Position numbers and translations under genes: made by a program. The notes beneath the pieces are model-generated. The model worked only from the letters and a program-made list of their open reading frames with translations. It made no database searches and was not told where the DNA came from. Of a stretch of 55,766 bases of DNA, positions 32,373 through 40,846 are shown piece by piece (the first letter of the stretch is position 1; every line of letters begins with the position of its first letter). The stretch is from an uncultured Lentisphaerota bacterium. GTDB taxonomy: Bacteria; Verrucomicrobiota; Kiritimatiellia; RFP12; UBA1067. The stretch lies in NCBI GenBank assembly GCA_946413265.1, contig CAMKJU010000016.1, forward strand, positions 1 through 55,766, given 5' to 3'.

Positions 32373-35327
32373 ATGGCAGTCAAGATAGCGCTCGCGGGAA
32401 ACCCGAACTGCGGCAAGACGACGCTCTTCAACGACTTGACCGGTTCCGACCAGTACGTCGGCAACTGGCCCGGCGTGACGGTGGAGAAGAAGGACGGTAA
32501 GTTGAGGGGATCGCGCGACGTGGTGATCCAGGACCTTCCCGGCATCTATTCGCTCTCACCCTATTCACTCGAGGAGGTCGTGGCGCGGAACTACCTCGTT
32601 ACCGAGTCACCTGACGTGATCCTCAACATCGTGGACGGCTCCAATCTGGAGCGCAATCTCTACCTGACCACGCAGTTGCTGGAGCTGGGGCTGCCGATGG
32701 TCGTGGCGGTGAACATGATGGACGTCGTGAAGAAGAACGGCGACAAGATCGACGCGGCGAAGCTCTCGAAGACGCTCGGATGTCCAGTAGTTGAAATATC
32801 GGCCCTGAAGGGCGAGGGCACCAAGGCGGCGGCGGAACTTGCAGTTACCGAGGCGAAGAAGGGCGCGAAGGGCGAGAGACCGCATGTGTTCACAGGTTCG
32901 GTGGAGCACGCCCTCGCGCACATCGAGGAGTCGCTGCACGGCAAGGTCGAAAAAGCCACGAGCCGCTGGGCGGCGATCAAGGTGTTCGAGCGGGACGCGA
33001 AGGCGATTGAGACGCTGGGCGTGCCGGCGGACATCCTTGCGCATGTCGAAGAACACATCAAGGACTGCGAGAAAGAGATGGACGACGACGCGGAGTCCAT
33101 TATCACCACGCAACGCTACACCTACATTCAGGGCATCGTCGGCACCGTCCTCAAGCGTTCTCCGCGCAGGGCGTCTACTTCTCTTTCGGACAAGATCGAC
33201 AAGATCGTGACGCACCGCATTCTGGCGCTTCCGATCTTCATCCTCTCCCTCAGCGCCATGTGGTGGCTTGCCGTGTCCGACAACGGCCCGGGCACGCTCC
33301 TCACCGACTGGGCGAACGACCAGTTCTTGGGCGAGGACGGCTGGCATCTTCCATTTACTTCGCACGAGTGTCGAAAGGACGGGACCTACAAGGACATGGA
33401 CTACGAGGCCGCGCAAGAGTTCTACGCCCCGCATGGGAAGAACGTTGAGGCGTGGGAGGCGGCATACGTCGAGGCGTACAACGAGGCCAACAAGGGCAAG
33501 GACGGCTTCGAGGAGATGAAGGAGCTGGGCGACGCCAAGATCGACGAGAAGCTGGCCGCGACCGTCACCGCCGAGGTGAAGCTCGACGACGACGAGGAGA
33601 CCGGCGAGCCGGTTGAGGGCGTCGTCTCCGTAGGAAAGGACGGCCTCGTCAAGGTCGAGAAGTGCGAACATGCCTCCGGGGAGTGTTCGCTCAGGCGCGA
33701 GACCGACAAGGACCATCTCTGCGACGACTGCAAGAACGACGAGGGCGAAGCCAAGGAGTCCTGCGAACACTGCGCAAAGGTCGCAAAGTGGCGCGAAGCG
33801 TACATCGAAGCATACGACGCGAAGCATGGCAAGGGCTCATACGAGAAGGCGCTTGCGGAATTCAACGACAAGGCTGAGAGTAAGTGGCGCACGGATTCCG
33901 CCGCCGCCCGCGCCGCCGCCAAGAAGGACGGTAAGACGTACATTCCCAAAACGCTCTTCGAGGAGTCCGAGTTTGAGGAGTTGGACGACTCGCTTGTCCC
34001 TGCGGTCGTTGCGGCGAACGGCAAAGCCCCGGGTGATTGCGCGTGCTGTGGACACGCGGCGACGTGGAAGTGCGACTACGCGATGTACAAGGCGTCCAAG
34101 GGCATTCCAGAGGTCGATCCTTCGGACTACGGCGTGTTCGTGCCTGGGATCACCACGCTTCTGGGCGACGCCATGGACAGGATGGGCGTGGGCGAGACGG
34201 TGAAGAGCCTCGTCGTGGACGGCGCGTGGGGCGGCGTCGCGACGGTTCTCGGCTTCGTGCCGGTGATCGCCATCGTGTTCCTGTTCCTTGCGTTCCTCGA
34301 GGACTGCGGCTACATGGCGCGCGTGGCGTTCATCATGGACCGCATCTTCCGGAAGTTCGGACTGAGTGGCAAGTCGTTCATCCCGATGATCGTGGGTAAG
34401 GGCTGCGGCGTGCCCGCCGTGATGGCGGCGCGGACGATTGAAAGCGAACGCGACCGCCGCATGACGATCATCCTCTCGACCTTCATCCCGTGCGGGGCGA
34501 AGACGGCCATCATCGCCATGTTCGCGGCGCTTTTCTTCCGCGACATGTGGTATGTGGCTCCGCTGATGGACGTGATTGGCATCGCCATCATCGTGCTGGG
34601 CGGCATCGCCCTCAAGAAGTCGCGGTTCTTCGCCGGCGAGGCGGCGCCGTTCGTGATGGAGCTGCCGGCCTACCACATGCCGACGATGACGGGCATCTGG
34701 CGGAATACGTGGACGCGCGTGAGGGGCTACATATTGAAGGCTGGGCTCATCATCTTCCCGGCGTGCGTGTTCCTCTGGTTCATCATGCACTTCGACTTCT
34801 CGCTGTCGCTTCTCGGCGACGAGGAGATCGACAAGTCGATCCTCGCTACGGTCGGCAGATGGATCGCGTGGCTCTTCTCGCCGCTTGGATTCGGATCGTG
34901 GCAGGGTGCGGCGGCGTCGGTTTCGGCCGAAATCGCGAAGGAACAGGCCACGGCCACGTTGGGGCTTGTGTCGACGAATATGCCCGGCGACGCGACGGCC
35001 ATGCACGTCAGGTGGCTGTTCGCCTCGTTCAGCGACTTCCCGAAACTGGCGGCGATGTCGTTCATGCTGTTCAACCTCTTCGTGCCGCCGTGTATGGTGG
35101 CGATTGCGGTGACGTTCCGCGAGATGGGGTCGAAGGCGTGGGGCTGGTTCGCGGTGGGCTTCCAGCTGCTCGTCGGCTACATGCTCGCCCTGTCGGTCTA
35201 CCAGCTTGGCGTGCTCATGTCGGGCGGTGGGTTCGGCGTATGGACAGTGGTTGCGCTTCTCCTCGACCTCTGGTGCCTGTGGATGGTGTTCCGTCCGGCG
35301 CGGAAGGCGAGTGACGTGAGACGATAG
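32373..35327 (+). CDS. feoB: Ferrous iron transporter FeoB with a large Cys-rich insertion
   Basis: A 984-residue inner-membrane Fe(II) transporter, about 200 residues longer than E. coli FeoB. G domain: GNPNCGKTTLFNDLTG (residues 8-23), DLPGIYSLSPYS, NMMD. Helical GDI region to about 270, first membrane helix about 280-302, then an insertion (about 322-588) before the normal VDGAWGGVATVLGFVP. Core: FLAFLEDCGYMARVAF, IVGKGCGVPAVMAARTIE and FIPCGAKTAIIAM. The insertion should face the periplasm. It contains 11 cysteines in CxxC-like groups (CDDC, CEHC, CACC) and two similar helical segments (AYVEAYNEANKGK near 364; AYIEAYDAKHGKG near 476). It may bind metal. Confidence 0.93.
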   Translation: MAVKIALAGNPNCGKTTLFNDLTGSDQYVGNWPGVTVEKKDGKLRGSRDVVIQDLPGIYSLSPYSLEEVVARNYLVTESPDVILNIVDGSNLERNLYLTTQLLELGLPMVVAVNMMDVVKKNGDKIDAAKLSKTLGCPVVEISALKGEGTKAAAELAVTEAKKGAKGERPHVFTGSVEHALAHIEESLHGKVEKATSRWAAIKVFERDAKAIETLGVPADILAHVEEHIKDCEKEMDDDAESIITTQRYTYIQGIVGTVLKRSPRRASTSLSDKIDKIVTHRILALPIFILSLSAMWWLAVSDNGPGTLLTDWANDQFLGEDGWHLPFTSHECRKDGTYKDMDYEAAQEFYAPHGKNVEAWEAAYVEAYNEANKGKDGFEEMKELGDAKIDEKLAATVTAEVKLDDDEETGEPVEGVVSVGKDGLVKVEKCEHASGECSLRRETDKDHLCDDCKNDEGEAKESCEHCAKVAKWREAYIEAYDAKHGKGSYEKALAEFNDKAESKWRTDSAAARAAAKKDGKTYIPKTLFEESEFEELDDSLVPAVVAANGKAPGDCACCGHAATWKCDYAMYKASKGIPEVDPSDYGVFVPGITTLLGDAMDRMGVGETVKSLVVDGAWGGVATVLGFVPVIAIVFLFLAFLEDCGYMARVAFIMDRIFRKFGLSGKSFIPMIVGKGCGVPAVMAARTIESERDRRMTIILSTFIPCGAKTAIIAMFAALFFRDMWYVAPLMDVIGIAIIVLGGIALKKSRFFAGEAAPFVMELPAYHMPTMTGIWRNTWTRVRGYILKAGLIIFPACVFLWFIMHFDFSLSLLGDEEIDKSILATVGRWIAWLFSPLGFGSWQGAAASVSAEIAKEQATATLGLVSTNMPGDATAMHVRWLFASFSDFPKLAAMSFMLFNLFVPPCMVAIAVTFREMGSKAWGWFAVGFQLLVGYMLALSVYQLGVLMSGGGFGVWTVVALLLDLWCLWMVFRPARKASDVRR

Positions 35328-35344
35328 ACGAGAGACGAGTGAAA

Positions 35345-35605
35345 ATGAACGTTCCTTCGATCATCATAGTCGCATTCCTGTTTGTTCTTGTCGGGCTAGC
35401 CGTCTGGCGGAACATTCGGAAGGGCGCTCCTTGCTCCTGCGGGAAGTGCGACGGGTGTAATGGCGGGTGCGGTACTCATGCCGCTATTCGGGGAAGCGGC
35501 ACTCTTGCCGCTTCTGCTGATGCCTTAGCCAATGCGGGAAGCGACAAGAGTGTCGCTTCCCCGAACGAAGCTGTACCGCAAGTTGCAAGGGTAAACAATT
35601 TATAG
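35345..35605 (+). CDS. FeoB-associated Cys-rich membrane protein
   Basis: 86 residues: one membrane helix (PSIIIVAFLFVLVGLAVW) and then a Cys cluster APCSCGKCDGCNGGCG, as in the small FeoB-associated Cys-rich proteins found after feoB. The role is unknown; iron handling is inferred from context. The C-terminal 40 residues (from about HAAIRGSGTLAAS) are encoded by a REP-like hairpin pair and are probably not part of the ancestral protein. A GTG six bases upstream is an alternative start. Confidence 0.8.
   Translation: MNVPSIIIVAFLFVLVGLAVWRNIRKGAPCSCGKCDGCNGGCGTHAAIRGSGTLAASADALANAGSDKSVASPNEAVPQVARVNNL
35491..35561. repeat. REP-like hairpin pair at the 3' end of the Cys-rich gene
   Basis: GAAGCGGCA (35493-35501) pairs with TGCCGCTTC (35506-35514); GGGAAGCGACA (35536-35546) pairs perfectly with TGTCGCTTCCC (35551-35561). 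Same family as 30995-31064. Confidence 0.8.
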
Positions 35606-35619
35606 TAAATCAACAAAAT

Positions 35620-35644
35620 CCCCCGGCGCGCAGAACGCCGGGGG
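35620..35644 (+). other. Leader hairpin before the first barrel gene
   Basis: CCCCCGGCG (35620-35628) pairs with CGCCGGGGG (35636-35644) across CGCAGAA. It is followed by A-rich sequence and the ribosome site AAGGAAAAAAG, not by T, so on the + strand it is not a terminator. It may protect the 5' end of the barrel mRNA or mark read-through from feo. Confidence 0.55.
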
Positions 35645-35663
35645 CAAAAAAGGAAAAAAGAAA

Positions 35664-36599
35664 ATGAACATCAAGACACTGACAGCGGCGGTTATTGCTG
35701 CCGGTTGCACGTTCGGCGTTGTTGCCGCCGATCAGAAGGCCGTTCCCACGACGGCTAATGTAAAGGATGCCAAGCCCGTGGAGGTCGAGGAGACCGACGA
35801 TCCGTTCGATAAACTCGTCTCGGCGGAGTTCCATATCGGAATCGACTCCCGCTACATGACGTACGGCATGATCGACGGCAAGGACCCAATCGTCGTCCCC
35901 GGCGCGCAGATCACGTTCTTCGACTGGGTGTACTTCGGCGTCGAGTCGATCTTCGACGTGACGAAGGGCAACGGCAAGCGCGGCGGCTACGGCAACCGGG
36001 CGGGGCGCTGGACGACGCTCGACGCCATCGTCGGCATCGCGCACGAGTTCGAGCTCGGCGAGAAGGCCGGCACGCTCTCCGTCGATTTCAACTACATGTA
36101 CGAGTACATCGAGCGCTACCATAGCGACATGGGCGACACGCAGTATCTCAACCTCGAGCTCGGACTTTCCGACGGCATCTTCTGGGTTGAGCCGACGCTC
36201 GCGATCGAGCGCGACCTGATGGCGGACGAGGGTACCTACGTGAACCTCGAGCTCGGCCATTCGTTTGCGCTCATCGACGGCAAGGGAGAGGACGACGATC
36301 CCGTGCTCGAGTTCCGCCCGTCCGTCGGCCAGGGCTTCGGCAACACGCAGCGCGTGCGCGGCTACAGCCCGGAGGAGCGGACGTACGACCACGGCGGCAT
36401 CATGGACACCTGCATCAAGGGCGAACTCACGTGGAGGTTCGTGGATCATGTGTCGCTTTCCGCCTACGTCGCCTACAGCGACTACTGGTTCGACAGCACG
36501 ATGCGCCACTGCGCGCGCGAGCACAACGCCGAATGGGGCAAGGGCTGCGACCACTCCTGGAACTTCTACGGCGGCCTCGGCCTCTCCGTGGAGTTCTAA
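35664..36599 (+). CDS. Outer-membrane beta-barrel protein, copy 1 (iron-linked)
   Basis: 311 residues. Signal peptide MNIKTLTAAVIAAGCTFGVV to AA, an acidic linker, then alternating amphipathic strands ending in GGLGLSVEF with the C-terminal Phe required for barrel insertion. Asp/Glu/His-rich loops (YHSDMGDTQ, AREHNAEWGKGCDHSW). No family name can be given. About 93% identical by eye to 37283-38221 from residue 38 on. It lies 58 bases after the FeoB-associated gene, so it may be expressed with feo. Metal passage through the outer membrane is an inference from location. Confidence 0.7.
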   Translation: MNIKTLTAAVIAAGCTFGVVAADQKAVPTTANVKDAKPVEVEETDDPFDKLVSAEFHIGIDSRYMTYGMIDGKDPIVVPGAQITFFDWVYFGVESIFDVTKGNGKRGGYGNRAGRWTTLDAIVGIAHEFELGEKAGTLSVDFNYMYEYIERYHSDMGDTQYLNLELGLSDGIFWVEPTLAIERDLMADEGTYVNLELGHSFALIDGKGEDDDPVLEFRPSVGQGFGNTQRVRGYSPEERTYDHGGIMDTCIKGELTWRFVDHVSLSAYVAYSDYWFDSTMRHCAREHNAEWGKGCDHSWNFYGGLGLSVEF

Positions 36600-36607
36600 T
36601 CGTCTGC

Positions 36608-36684
36608 GGCGCGCTCGGCGAGCGCGCCCTACCAAATGGCCGCGCTTGTCGCGGCCAAACGGGAGGGCCGCGCTTGTCGCGGCC
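36608..36684. repeat. Cluster of three GC-rich hairpins
   Basis: GGCGCGCTC/GAGCGCGCC (36608-36628), then GGCCGCG-CTTGT-CGCGGCC twice (36638-36656 and 36666-36684), all with perfect stems. The first resembles the element at 12119-12200 (both end CGCCCTACC-like). REP-like; located after barrel copy 1 and before a terminator. Confidence 0.75.
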
Positions 36685-36690
36685 GATTTC

Positions 36691-36719
36691 TGGGCGGGGT
36701 TTCCCGCCCAACTTTTTTT
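36691..36719 (+). terminator. Rho-independent terminator
   Basis: TGGGCGGG (36691-36698), GTTT loop, CCCGCCCA (36703-36710), then ACTTTTTTT. Strong canonical terminator closing the feo/barrel 1 unit. Confidence 0.85.
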
Positions 36720-36760
36720 GGTGAATTGTGCTTGGGCTTATCTCGGCCAATTCAGAATAT

Positions 36761-36769
36761 GCTATAATG
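36761..36769 (+). promoter_or_regulatory. Promoter of the zinc operon, extended -10
   Basis: TGCTATAAT (TATAAT at 36764-36769), ten bases before the ATG at 36780. Predicted leader of three to four bases. No clear zinc-repressor (Zur) box can be picked out by eye. Confidence 0.6.
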
Positions 36770-36779
36770 TGCGCCACAC

Positions 36780-37106
36780 ATGTTTGGGTTCGGCAGATTC
36801 GGGCGCGTACGCCAGAAGACACGACGGCTTCTTGCCGCCGTGGGCGTCGCCATTCTGCTGGGGTTTCAGGTTTTCTCGGCGGCGTATGTCGCGCATGAGG
36901 CGGATCACGATTGCAGTGGCGAAGGATGTCCGATTTGCATCCAGCTTCAGCAGTGCGTCGCCAATTTCCAGTTGACCGGTTCGGGGCTTGAAGCAGACAC
37001 GGTGGTCGTGTCCCTCCCGATCATCGCGGCAGACCGGATTGTTCCAGTCGATGTCGCATTGCCAAACCGGTCGCTTGTATCCCAGAAGATTCAGTTCAAC
37101 GAATGA
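36780..37106 (+). CDS. Small membrane protein with an HDCSGEGCPIC motif
   Basis: 108 residues: basic N-terminus, one membrane helix (AAVGVAILLGFQVFSAAYVA), then EADHDCSGEGCPICIQLQQC, a His/Cys cluster just outside the membrane, and a hydrophilic tail. Similar HDCxGExCPIC proteins are known to me from metal-uptake loci of anaerobic Firmicutes, unnamed. Position at the head of a znu operon suggests a role in zinc sensing or capture. 176 bases without a gene follow before barrel copy 2. Confidence 0.65.
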   Translation: MFGFGRFGRVRQKTRRLLAAVGVAILLGFQVFSAAYVAHEADHDCSGEGCPICIQLQQCVANFQLTGSGLEADTVVVSLPIIAADRIVPVDVALPNRSLVSQKIQFNE

Positions 37107-37282
37107 GATGACGACAGATCGACGACGGGCGGTCTGAATCGTCTTGGATTTCCAGAAACAAAACCTTGGATGCGCAGGGCATTCAGGTCGTTCGGAATCG
37201 ATATGCAATCACACGTCGGCGAACGCGGGTGCGTTGCGCCGGCCTATCTCATCGTTAAACAATTTCAAAAGGAATCTTCAAA

Positions 37283-38221
37283 ATGAAAGTATCAACAACA
37301 GCAGTTCTGGCGGCAGTGTGCCTTATCGGGACTGCGGCTGCGGCGGAAGGGCAGAATACCGTCCCACCCACATCCGATACAAAGAACGCAAAACCCGTGG
37401 AGGTCGAGGAGAAGGTCGACAATCCCTTCGACAAACTCGTCTCGGCGGAGTTCAGCATCGGGTTTGACTCCCGCTACATGACGTACGGCATGATCGACGG
37501 CAAGGACCCGATCATCGTGCCCGGCGCGAAGGTCACGCTCTTCGACTGGGTGTACTTCGGCGTCGAATCGATCTTCGATGTGACGAAGGGCAACGGCAAG
37601 CGCGGCGGCTACGGAAACCGGGCGGGACGCTGGACGACGCTCGACGCCTCCGTGGGCATTGCGCACGAGTTCGAGCTGAGCGAGAAGTTCGGAAAACTCT
37701 CCGTGGACTTCAATTACATGTATGAGTACATCGAGCGCTACCACAGCGACATGGGCGACACGCAGTATCTCAACCTTGAGCTCGGCCTTTCCGACGGCAT
37801 CTTCTGGGTGGAGCCGACGCTCGCGATCGAGCGCGACCTGATGGCGGACGACGGCACCTACGTGAACCTCGAACTCGGCCATTCGTTCGCACTCATCGAC
37901 GGCAAGGGTGCGGACGACGATCCCGTGCTTGAGTTCCGTCCGTCCATCGGACAGGGTTTCGGCAACACGCAGCGCGTGCGCGGGTACAGCCCCGAAGAGC
38001 GGACATACGACCACGGCGGCATCATGGACACCTGCATCAAGGGTGAGTTCACCTGGAGGTTCGTGGATCACGTGTCGCTTTCCGCCTACGTCGCCTACAG
38101 CGACTACTGGTTCGACAGCACGATGCGCCACTGCGCCCGCGAGCACAACGCAGAATGGGGCAAGGGCTGCGACCACTCGTGGAACTTCTACGGCGGCCTC
38201 GGCCTCACCGTGGAGTTCTAA
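37283..38221 (+). CDS. Outer-membrane beta-barrel protein, copy 2 (zinc-linked)
   Basis: 312 residues, same barrel as copy 1 from residue 38 to the end (about 93% identical by eye) and ending GGLGLTVEF. The signal peptide (MKVSTTAVLAAVCLIGTAAA) and leader are different from copy 1 and instead resemble those of znuA, 51 bases downstream (shared AAGGAATCTTCAAAATGAAA). This suggests fusion of the barrel to a new 5' end, or gene conversion of the barrel after divergence. Probably transcribed with znuA. Confidence 0.7.
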   Translation: MKVSTTAVLAAVCLIGTAAAAEGQNTVPPTSDTKNAKPVEVEEKVDNPFDKLVSAEFSIGFDSRYMTYGMIDGKDPIIVPGAKVTLFDWVYFGVESIFDVTKGNGKRGGYGNRAGRWTTLDASVGIAHEFELSEKFGKLSVDFNYMYEYIERYHSDMGDTQYLNLELGLSDGIFWVEPTLAIERDLMADDGTYVNLELGHSFALIDGKGADDDPVLEFRPSIGQGFGNTQRVRGYSPEERTYDHGGIMDTCIKGEFTWRFVDHVSLSAYVAYSDYWFDSTMRHCAREHNAEWGKGCDHSWNFYGGLGLTVEF

Positions 38222-38272
38222 GGTTTGTAAAACATCTAGTATCATTGAAACACTAAAGAAGGAATCTTCAAA

Positions 38273-39343
38273 ATGAAAGCATCAACAATCATTACATCCG
38301 TCATGGCGGCAGGATGCCTTGCCATGGCTGCGGCTGCGGCCGAAGGCAGGCAGCTTAAAATCGTCGCCACGTCGTTCCCGCACTACGACTGGACGCGAGA
38401 AGTCCTCGGCGAACGGCTCGCGGAAACCGACCTCGTTCTGCTCCAGCAGAGCGGCGTCGATCTGCACAGCTACTCGCCGTCCGCATCCGACCTCCTGAAG
38501 ATCGCCGCTTGCGATCTCTTCGTCTTTGTCGGCGGGGAATCGGATGAATGGACGGAACGCGCCTTTGCGCAAAAAGGCAATCCGCGTCGCCGCATCCTCA
38601 ATCTGGTGAAGACGCTCGGCTCCGCCGCCAAGGAGGAGAAGATCGTCGAGGGCATGGAACACGAGCATCACCACCATGATGCCGACCATGACCATGACGA
38701 CCACGCCAAGGAAGCTCAAGGACATGACAAGAAACATGACCACGACGAGGAGCATGACCATGACGAGGACAAAGATCACGACCATGGTGACCATGACGAG
38801 CATGAGCATGAGATAGACGAACATGTCTGGCTCTCGCTCCGGCACGCCGCCACGCTCGTCAAGGCAATCGCCGCCGACCTCGCCGTGCTCGACCCCGCGA
38901 ACGCCGCGACCTACCGCGCGAACGCGGATGCGTACTGTGCGAAGCTTGCCGCGCTCGACCGCGAATACACCGCGACTGTTTCAAGCGCGAAGCGCAAGTC
39001 GATCCTCATCGCAGACCGCTTCCCGTTCCGCTATCTTGCGGACGACTACGGCCTTACGTACTTCGCCGCGTTCTCCGGTTGCTCCGCCGAAAGCGAGGCG
39101 AGCTTCAAGACCGTCGCTTTCCTCGCGAAGAAGGTGGATGAGCTGCAGTTGCCCGTCATACTCGTCATCGAAGGAACGAAGCACAAGATCGCCGAAACGG
39201 TCAAGCGCACGACGAAGGCGCAGGACCAGCGCATCCTTACGCTCGACTCGCTGCAGTCAACCGGCGGCGAGGCGGCGAAGACCACGCACTACCTTGACGT
39301 GATGACGCGCAACCTCGAAGCGCTCAAGACCGCGCTGAACTGA
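38273..39343 (+). CDS. znuA: Zinc ABC transporter, substrate-binding protein
   Basis: A 356-residue cluster A-I binding protein. Signal peptide; LKIVATSFPHYDWTREVLG opening; metal ligands in DLHSYSPSASD (His near 63), DEHVWLSLRHA (after the loop) and a later His/Asp pair. A His/Asp-rich loop of about 55 residues (about 127-183, HHHHDADHDHDDH type) is the hallmark of zinc-specific members. It delivers zinc to ZnuBC from the periplasm. Confidence 0.92.
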   Translation: MKASTIITSVMAAGCLAMAAAAAEGRQLKIVATSFPHYDWTREVLGERLAETDLVLLQQSGVDLHSYSPSASDLLKIAACDLFVFVGGESDEWTERAFAQKGNPRRRILNLVKTLGSAAKEEKIVEGMEHEHHHHDADHDHDDHAKEAQGHDKKHDHDEEHDHDEDKDHDHGDHDEHEHEIDEHVWLSLRHAATLVKAIAADLAVLDPANAATYRANADAYCAKLAALDREYTATVSSAKRKSILIADRFPFRYLADDYGLTYFAAFSGCSAESEASFKTVAFLAKKVDELQLPVILVIEGTKHKIAETVKRTTKAQDQRILTLDSLQSTGGEAAKTTHYLDVMTRNLEALKTALN

Positions 39344-39354
39344 ACGGGAAAACC

Positions 39355-40017
39355 ATGACGAATCTCGTTGAATGCCGCGATCTGCGGCTTGGATATGGCT
39401 CGAACGCCATGCAGCCCTGCCCCGACTTCACGGTCGGGGCGGGGAACTACCTCTGCATCGTCGGCGCAAACGGTTCCGGCAAGACCACGCTTCTGAAGGC
39501 GATTGCAGGGCTGATAAAGCCGGTTTCGGGAACGCTCGCCCTCGCGCCCGGCCTCGCGTCCGGCGGTATCGGCTACGTTCCGCAGCAAGGTCCGCTCCAG
39601 CGCGACTTCCCTGCGTCCGTGCGCGAAGTCGTGCAGTCGGGATGTCAGGCGATGCGCGGGTGGCGTCCGTTCTACTCCAGCGCCGAGCGGCGACGGGCGA
39701 AGGACGCGATGGAAAGCCTCGGCATTGCCGCGCTGGCGAGGCGATGCTACCGCGAACTATCCGGCGGACAGCGCCAGCGCGTCCTGCTCGCCCGCGCGCT
39801 CTGCGGTGACTGCCGTCTTCTGCTTCTCGACGAACCCACTACGGGGCTCGACCGGGACGCGACGGCGGACTTCTACAGTCTCCTCCGCGAGATAAATGCC
39901 GGCGGCATGACCATCGCGACGGTGACGCACGACCATTCCGCCGCGCTCGCATCGGCAACCCACGTCTTGACGCTCGGCACCGATGCGTCGTTCAGGAGGA
40001 TTGAATGCCATGGATGA
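39355..40017 (+). CDS. znuC: Zinc ABC transporter, ATP-binding protein
   Basis: 220 residues. Walker A GANGSGKTTL (about 38-47), GYVPQQGPLQRDFPASVREV, signature LSGGQRQRVLLARAL (about 140) and Walker B LLLLDEPTTGLD. Eleven bases after znuA; its last eight bases overlap znuB. Confidence 0.93.
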   Translation: MTNLVECRDLRLGYGSNAMQPCPDFTVGAGNYLCIVGANGSGKTTLLKAIAGLIKPVSGTLALAPGLASGGIGYVPQQGPLQRDFPASVREVVQSGCQAMRGWRPFYSSAERRRAKDAMESLGIAALARRCYRELSGGQRQRVLLARALCGDCRLLLLDEPTTGLDRDATADFYSLLREINAGGMTIATVTHDHSAALASATHVLTLGTDASFRRIECHG

Positions 40018-40846
40018 AGTGACGTTCCTTGAGTACCTCTCGTATCCGTTCGTGCGGAACGCCCTTGTGGCGGGCGTGCTGATCTCCCTGTGCGCCGCGC
40101 TTCTCGGCGTCCCGCTCGTCCTCCGGCGGCTTTCGTTCATGGGCGACGGGCTTTCCCACGTGGCGTTCGGCGCAATGGCCGTGGCGGGCGTGCTGAACTT
40201 CGCCGACACGATGGCGCTCAGCCTGCCCGTGACGATCGCCGCCGCGCTCGTCCTGATGCGCTCGGGTCGCGGCGCGAAGACCGGCGGCGACGCGATGCTG
40301 GCGATGCTTTCCGTGGGCGCGATGGCGGCGGGCTATCTCGTCATGAACCTGAAGCCGTCCTCGTCCAACGTCTCCGGCGACGTCTGCACCACGCTGTTCG
40401 GCTCGGTCTCGATCCTCACCCTCACCACGCTCGACATGTGGCTCTCGGTCGGACTGTCCGTTGCCGTGTGCGTCCTGTGGCTCTTCGCCTACAACCGCGT
40501 GTTCGACATGACGTTCGACGAAAGCTACGCACGCGCGTCCGGCGCGAACACGACGCTGTTCAACACGCTCGCCGCAGTCGTCGTGGCCGTCGTGATCGTC
40601 ATCTCCATGCGCCTTGTCGGGACGCTACTCGTCTCGTCGCTGCTCGTCGTCCCGGCGATCGCGGCGATGCGCGTCGCGAAGTCGTTCCGCGCCGTGTGCG
40701 TCGTGGCGGCGGTGTTCACCGTCGTCTGCTCGCTCGCCGGCATCATGATAGCCGTCGTGGCCGGAACTCCGGTGGGTTCCACGATTGTTGCGGCTGACAT
40801 CATAAGCTTCTTCTTCATGGCGATAATCGGGAGGTTCCTGAAATGA
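40010..40846 (+). CDS. znuB: Zinc ABC transporter, permease
   Basis: 278 residues, about eight membrane helices of the ABC-3 family; VPLVLRRLSFMGDGLSHVAF (about 26-45) is the family signature. The ATG at 40010 is chosen over an upstream GTG/ATG because AGGAGG (39994-39999) lies ten bases before it and the product starts at the family N-terminus (MDEVTFLEYLSYPFVRNAL). It overlaps znuC and, by ATGA, the next gene. Confidence 0.93.
   Translation: MDEVTFLEYLSYPFVRNALVAGVLISLCAALLGVPLVLRRLSFMGDGLSHVAFGAMAVAGVLNFADTMALSLPVTIAAALVLMRSGRGAKTGGDAMLAMLSVGAMAAGYLVMNLKPSSSNVSGDVCTTLFGSVSILTLTTLDMWLSVGLSVAVCVLWLFAYNRVFDMTFDESYARASGANTTLFNTLAAVVVAVVIVISMRLVGTLLVSSLLVVPAIAAMRVAKSFRAVCVVAAVFTVVCSLAGIMIAVVAGTPVGSTIVAADIISFFFMAIIGRFLK

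Noticed and set aside
35620..35644. Terminator before the first barrel gene
   Set aside because: The stem is followed by A-rich sequence and the ribosome site on the + strand; a T-run exists only on the - strand, where no gene ends.
36740..36779. Zur box at the zinc operon promoter
   Set aside because: No convincing inverted repeat around TGCTATAAT could be found by eye.
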